DNA from: Funneliformis mosseae
Taxonomy: Eukaryota > Glomeromycota > Glomeromycetes > Glomerales > Glomeraceae
NCBI GenBank assembly: GCA_910592005.1
Contig: CAJVPP010000998.1
Location: 1 to 23,680 of the forward strand
Direction of reading: 5' to 3'
DNA: 23,680 nucleotides
Shown: piece by piece, positions 18,900 to 23,680 of the stretch
Layout of the letters: the number at the start of each line of letters is the position of its first letter
How positions within the stretch are numbered: the stretch's first letter is position 1
The notes under the pieces: generated by a model
Told to the model about the DNA's origin: nothing
Database searches by the model: none
What the model saw: only the letters and a program-made list of their open reading frames with translations
Translations under genes and position numbers: made by a program

Positions 18900-21800
18900 A
18901 TTTATATGAAACATCACTTTTCTTTTCATTATTTTTTTTACTCTTTTTTTTTATCATAATACAAATTAGATTCTAATGATGATAGGGATAACTGACAAAA
19001 CTAACACAATTTAGTGTGATTCAACACGTAAAAAACAATAATAAATACACCTTTTCATTACTTTGCAATAAAGTGATATGTAAGGAAGAATAAGATAGAT
19101 AGCATTTACTGATAATGAATGAAGAGAATTGGTAAAATTTTAACCTAGTATAGCAATTTTGACTATCTTGTCTTAATAAGTATTCCAGAGACATATAAGA
19201 TAATAGAAAATATTTTTATCCTGATAAATCCAATTACTCATATACTTCAATATATGTTAAAATTTTTACATGCTAGTTACTTGGCTTCAGAGTCAGTTTA
19301 TTAAAATGATCTTAATTCTGTATATTAATTTAATCTATAATAAGAGAAAAGCATTTATGTATAACTTCATAAATAATATTCCTATTTTTAAAGAATATAA
19401 ATATCTTGATAAATACATGTAAAATTATGTATCAATAAAATAGGTGAAAATTTTACAAAAAGGTATTATAAGCAACTTTTTGATTTAGAATTCAATAAGT
19501 ATAAATGAGAAACTTAACTCAGCTAAATTCAAATTTTATTTCTTTATTTGTGTATTAAGTATATTATTTTAATCAGATAAATCAATAATAAAATTGTTCT
19601 AATAATTAGTAAAATTTATATTGTGCTTATTCAGAAAATGATTCATAATCTTTAAGATTTTATAATTAATAAACTTTGATATTTCATTCCCTCTGTACAT
19701 TCTAATATATTTAATTTTATCTATTTCTATCTTATTTTATAATTCTCTGAATGTTTATGCAAACTAATTCTTAATATATTTAAAAGTGATAATCCTATAT
19801 CTTAAGATCTTTTTTATAAAAAAGGTATTAAGTTACTTTACAACTTTATTATATTTTAAAACTTTTGTCTTCTTGTCATTATTTTATTTTTATCATATAA
19901 GGTTTTCTTCTAAAATACAAAATTTTTTATAGTAGTATTAGTAAAATATTTCTTCTTAATTTGCATATATACTTTTCAAAAAGCATTTTATTACTAAATA
20001 TTAAATAATTTTATAATATTAGTAAGATAATACATTAGATTTCTAAACTACATAGTATCAAAAATTTAAGTTACATGATTTGATATTATAAATCTCTGAT
20101 ATCTATTCTTTAGTAAATAAAAATATTTTTTAAATCAACTTCTATTTATTTTTTCATTCATTACAAGTAATGAATATAAAATTCTAAATTAAAAGTAATT
20201 ATTTTGTAAATTAATAACTTTTAATTAGTAATTTTATATATAAATTTCTTTTTCTTATACTATTATCTTATTTTATTTAACTCTTTTCTTATTTACCTTA
20301 TTTAAAAAAGTATCTATCTCTTTGAACTCTAATAATTTAAAAATAATATTATTTATTTTATAATTAAGTTTATACTATTTAAACTGATTTAAAATAATAT
20401 CAAATTTATTGATAAATAATATTTTAGTGTTAGTTCTTATTTGTTAAAGTAAATCTCTTTAGAAAAGTAACTATTTATTTTCTTATTTATTAATAGTTTT
20501 TTATGATATTTTGCAATCAAATTAAAGTTATATAAATTATTATTAAGAGAATTAATTACTTTAATAGTATTATCATTTTATAATTGCATATTTATTATTA
20601 AGGAACTTTATTTTAATATTACAAATCTAACTTTAAATTTTATAATATATTCTTTATTTAATTTCTCAATTATAATATTATACTTAGTATTTTTCTTAAT
20701 AATTTGTTTTAATTTAGTATTTTTAACCTTAGTCTCAACTTTAGCAACTTTTTTTAATTATATAATAAAGTGAGTTATAGATATATAACTATTTTTACTA
20801 AAAAATACATACCTAATAATATCAATATCATTAATCAAAAAACTTAAAAACTAATTAGGCAAAATATTATAAAAACTTATGTAAAAAGTTTAAAATCCGA
20901 ATATTTGTAACTTTAGATTAAATGTGAATTAAGAAAAAAATTTGTAAAAATATTAAAATAAAAAAATAAAAAAATAATATTTCTTCTTATACTAATAATT
21001 ACTATAAATCTGAATTATTATAAATGTATTTTTTAAATTCAAATTGTGCAAATATAAAGATATTACAAACTTATTAAAAAAATACTTTTAATAGTGTTAT
21101 GAAAAATAAATATCTTACTAAAAAACTCTGTAATCCTAAAATTTATTATTTTAAATGAAAGGTGATAAAGACTAAAAAATTTATAAAAAAAAAGCTATTA
21201 AAAAATAAATAGAAAGGAATTAAAATAAAGAAAAAATAGTTTTTCAATTAAAAATTGATATTAAATAATTAGAACAAATCCTTAATCAGATTCTAAAGAA
21301 TAATAACTACAAAATAAAAAAACAGAATTAGCTAAACTAAAATCTCAAATAAATAATGAAAAATTTATCAATTAAATTTTATAAATAAGTTTAAAAATAG
21401 TTTAATATTTATTAAATAGTTAATTATAAAATGCCTATTACTTATTTTAGTTATTTAAAATAACTATGATTAATTAAAAGAAAAATTTATTAAAAAATTT
21501 TTATATTTAGTATAAAATTATCAATATATTTGATACTGACTTAGAATAAGTAATATCTTTAAATTTATTTTTAAAGAATAAACAAATATTTTGATAAAGA
21601 TACTTTTGCCTTTTGTAATTTAAAAGAAGTAGAATTAGTACTAAAATAAAAAAAATTTAATTTTTTTGATAATTTTAAAAACAATTGGCTTTTTTTGATT
21701 TTCAATAAATTAAATTTAGCATAAGTATCATTAATAACTAGCTAAACTCTGATAATTCTAGTTAGTATTTTTGTAACTATTTAATTAAAGAAAATTCTCA

Positions 21801-23680
21801 ACATAGAATTAAGATTTAAGTATTAAAACCTTTTTTATTATTATAATACTAAATCTTATTTATTTAATTGCACTTAATCTTTTCATAACTTTATAAAGAT
21901 TTATATAATTTACAATATTTTATGATATAGTTTTTTAATTAATTCAAAACTATCATTATACTTGAATTTATATATTTAAGTATTATAAAATTAAGCTTAA
22001 CACTTTTATAATAATCACAAATTACTAAATATAAATAATATTAAATAGTAGCATTATTTTTTATGTCTTTTACATTATTACAAGTAATTTTTAAATGTTT
22101 TTTTATCTTTGTTTAATCTTTTAATCTTAAGCTCTTTATGCTATTAAGATCTTTATTAATAATTTTATCTTCATTAAAAATATAATTAATTTGTTTATGT
22201 ATTGTTTTATTTTAAATATTAAATAAATATATTTTACATAGATTAAGATAATAAATTTTATTTACTTATTGATCAGAATAGAATGCGTAAATATTTTGTA
22301 ATAATTTTCTTCTAATTTAGCTTTAACTAGATATTCTTTGTATTTTTGAGTAAGTCTCTTACTTCTTCTTCTTTATTAATATTATACTATAAGCCATTTT
22401 AAAAATGTTAATACATATTACATAAATTTGCTTTTAAACTCATGATTTAAATATAAAGTATTAATTAGTATTATAATTTATAGAATATATCATATTTTAA
22501 TAATTTTAATATACTATTATTTTTAAAACCTATAATAAAATTATAATAAACTAATTTATAACTTATTTAAACTAGTAAAAATATAAGTAATTAAATAATA
22601 TAATTGATATTTCTATTAAACTTAGTAACTTATTAATTTCAGCTTAATATTTAAGAAATTTCTCATAGTTATAATATAGTTATATTAATAGTTATTTTAG
22701 TTATTATCATAAATGCATAGTATTATATTATTTATTATTAGATAATTTTTAACATTTTTTAAATAAGTATGACTATTTTTAATATATTAAAATACATTCT
22801 TTAATAAAGTGCTATATTGTAATTTCAGTAATAAAATATTTTCTTATTAGTACAGGTTTTTTTTTAAGATATCAATTAGCAATCATTTTTTTATTTTTTA
22901 TTACTTTTAACTAAACCATTAAAATCTATAATATTCAAATCTAAAAAGGATTTAAAACACTTTATATAATTCAGTAAAACTTTTTTTTTAAAATCTTTTT
23001 TGAGCAACCACAATTGTAATTTAATTTTAAAAATTAATTGTTTTTTTATACTCATTTGATCTATTATTTTTTCTTATTATTTATATACATATAATTTTAT
23101 ATATTCTTTTTATTAATTTGCAAATTTCTTATCAAAGTTTATTTTTTTAATAAAAGTTTATAGTTTTAATACATGTTTTTTTTATATATGAATTAGACTA
23201 AAGTAGTAATTTAATAATTAAGTGAATAAGACTTAAAAGACTATTATTTTTTATATAATCTTTACAAATTCATTACTATAGTATATCAGTTTAAATCTAT
23301 AATAATAAATATAATTACTTACAGATATAATTAAATTTAAAGCTACCAGCTTAAAATTGTTTAGTATTAATATTATAATTCTAAATAATACATTTTATTT
23401 TTAATTTTATGAATATTTGCAATTTTTATATAAGAGTAAGTATATGTAACTTTTTCATATTCAGTAAAATCATTATAGGATCTCAAAATATACTAAAAAA
23501 GGTCAGATTTGTATTTGCTTAAAATTAGCTAAAAAAAATTATGTAAATCTTTTCTTTATAAATAATTTTTAGTAATGTGATTAGAATTTTATTACTTATT
23601 ATAGTAATTGACTAATATTATTATAATTTCAATTCTGGAATTTTGAGTTCAACTAATAATAAAGTCTTTTTGGCTTCATT
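18900..23680. other. Gene-free, CpG-exhausted AT-rich block
   Basis: Nearly 4.8 kb without a recognisable gene, RNA or intact repeat. Base composition is extreme, stops are dense in all six frames and no open stretch resembles a known domain. Reading through from about 19031 to the end I find only two CpG dinucleotides (near 20898 and 22286), while the gene island contains many. The texture suggests old repeat DNA worn down by deamination of methylated cytosine. Confidence 0.65.

Noticed and set aside
1..23680. CRISPR arrays, tRNA or rRNA genes, bacterial operons
   Set aside because: No regularly spaced identical repeats, no cloverleaf-like sequence and no prokaryotic gene organisation were seen; all genes carry spliceosomal introns.

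Overview
The window looks like nuclear DNA of a filamentous fungus, most likely an arbuscular mycorrhizal (Glomeromycotina, Rhizophagus-like) species. The grounds are very AT-rich DNA full of A and T homopolymers, intron-dense genes with short GT-AG introns (mostly 60-120 nt), and two BTB-BACK-TLDc proteins of a type strongly expanded in Rhizophagus. The species assignment is inference from protein style and base composition. No search was run.

Layout: 1-2880 is gene-free AT-rich DNA with decayed repeats, including a possible retroelement remnant and a diverged tandem repeat. A gene island follows. At 2892-6965 (-) is a 17-exon fusion of pseudouridine-5'-phosphate glycosidase and a PfkB pseudouridine kinase. 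At 7620-9081 (+) is a 6-exon cyclopropane-synthase-like SAM methyltransferase, divergent from the first gene across a 654 bp promoter region. 9082-11266 is a long non-coding stretch with one coding-like fragment and an ACGCGT cluster. At 11267-13117 (+) is a 3-exon BTB-BACK-TLDc gene. At 14663-16407 (+) is a 7-exon delta(14)-sterol reductase (ERG24 type). At 16549-18177 (-) is a second, 2-exon BTB-BACK-TLDc gene, convergent with the reductase. Behind it lie an unassigned open stretch and a small element with 26-bp perfect inverted repeats (about 18717-18870). 18900-23680 is gene-free, extremely AT-rich, and almost devoid of CpG.

Exon chains were built by hand from GT-AG junctions, reading phase and family conservation. 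All five genes close in frame: 777, 356, 526, 434 and 508 residues. The genes look like separate housekeeping or expanded-family genes (modified-nucleoside salvage, a methyltransferase of unknown substrate, sterol synthesis, two putative ubiquitin-ligase adaptors). I see no sign that they form one pathway or a novel multi-gene system. The most useful leads are the fusion enzyme with its long intron at the domain junction, the extra acidic exon on one BTB protein, the terminal-inverted-repeat element and the CpG-exhausted flanks.
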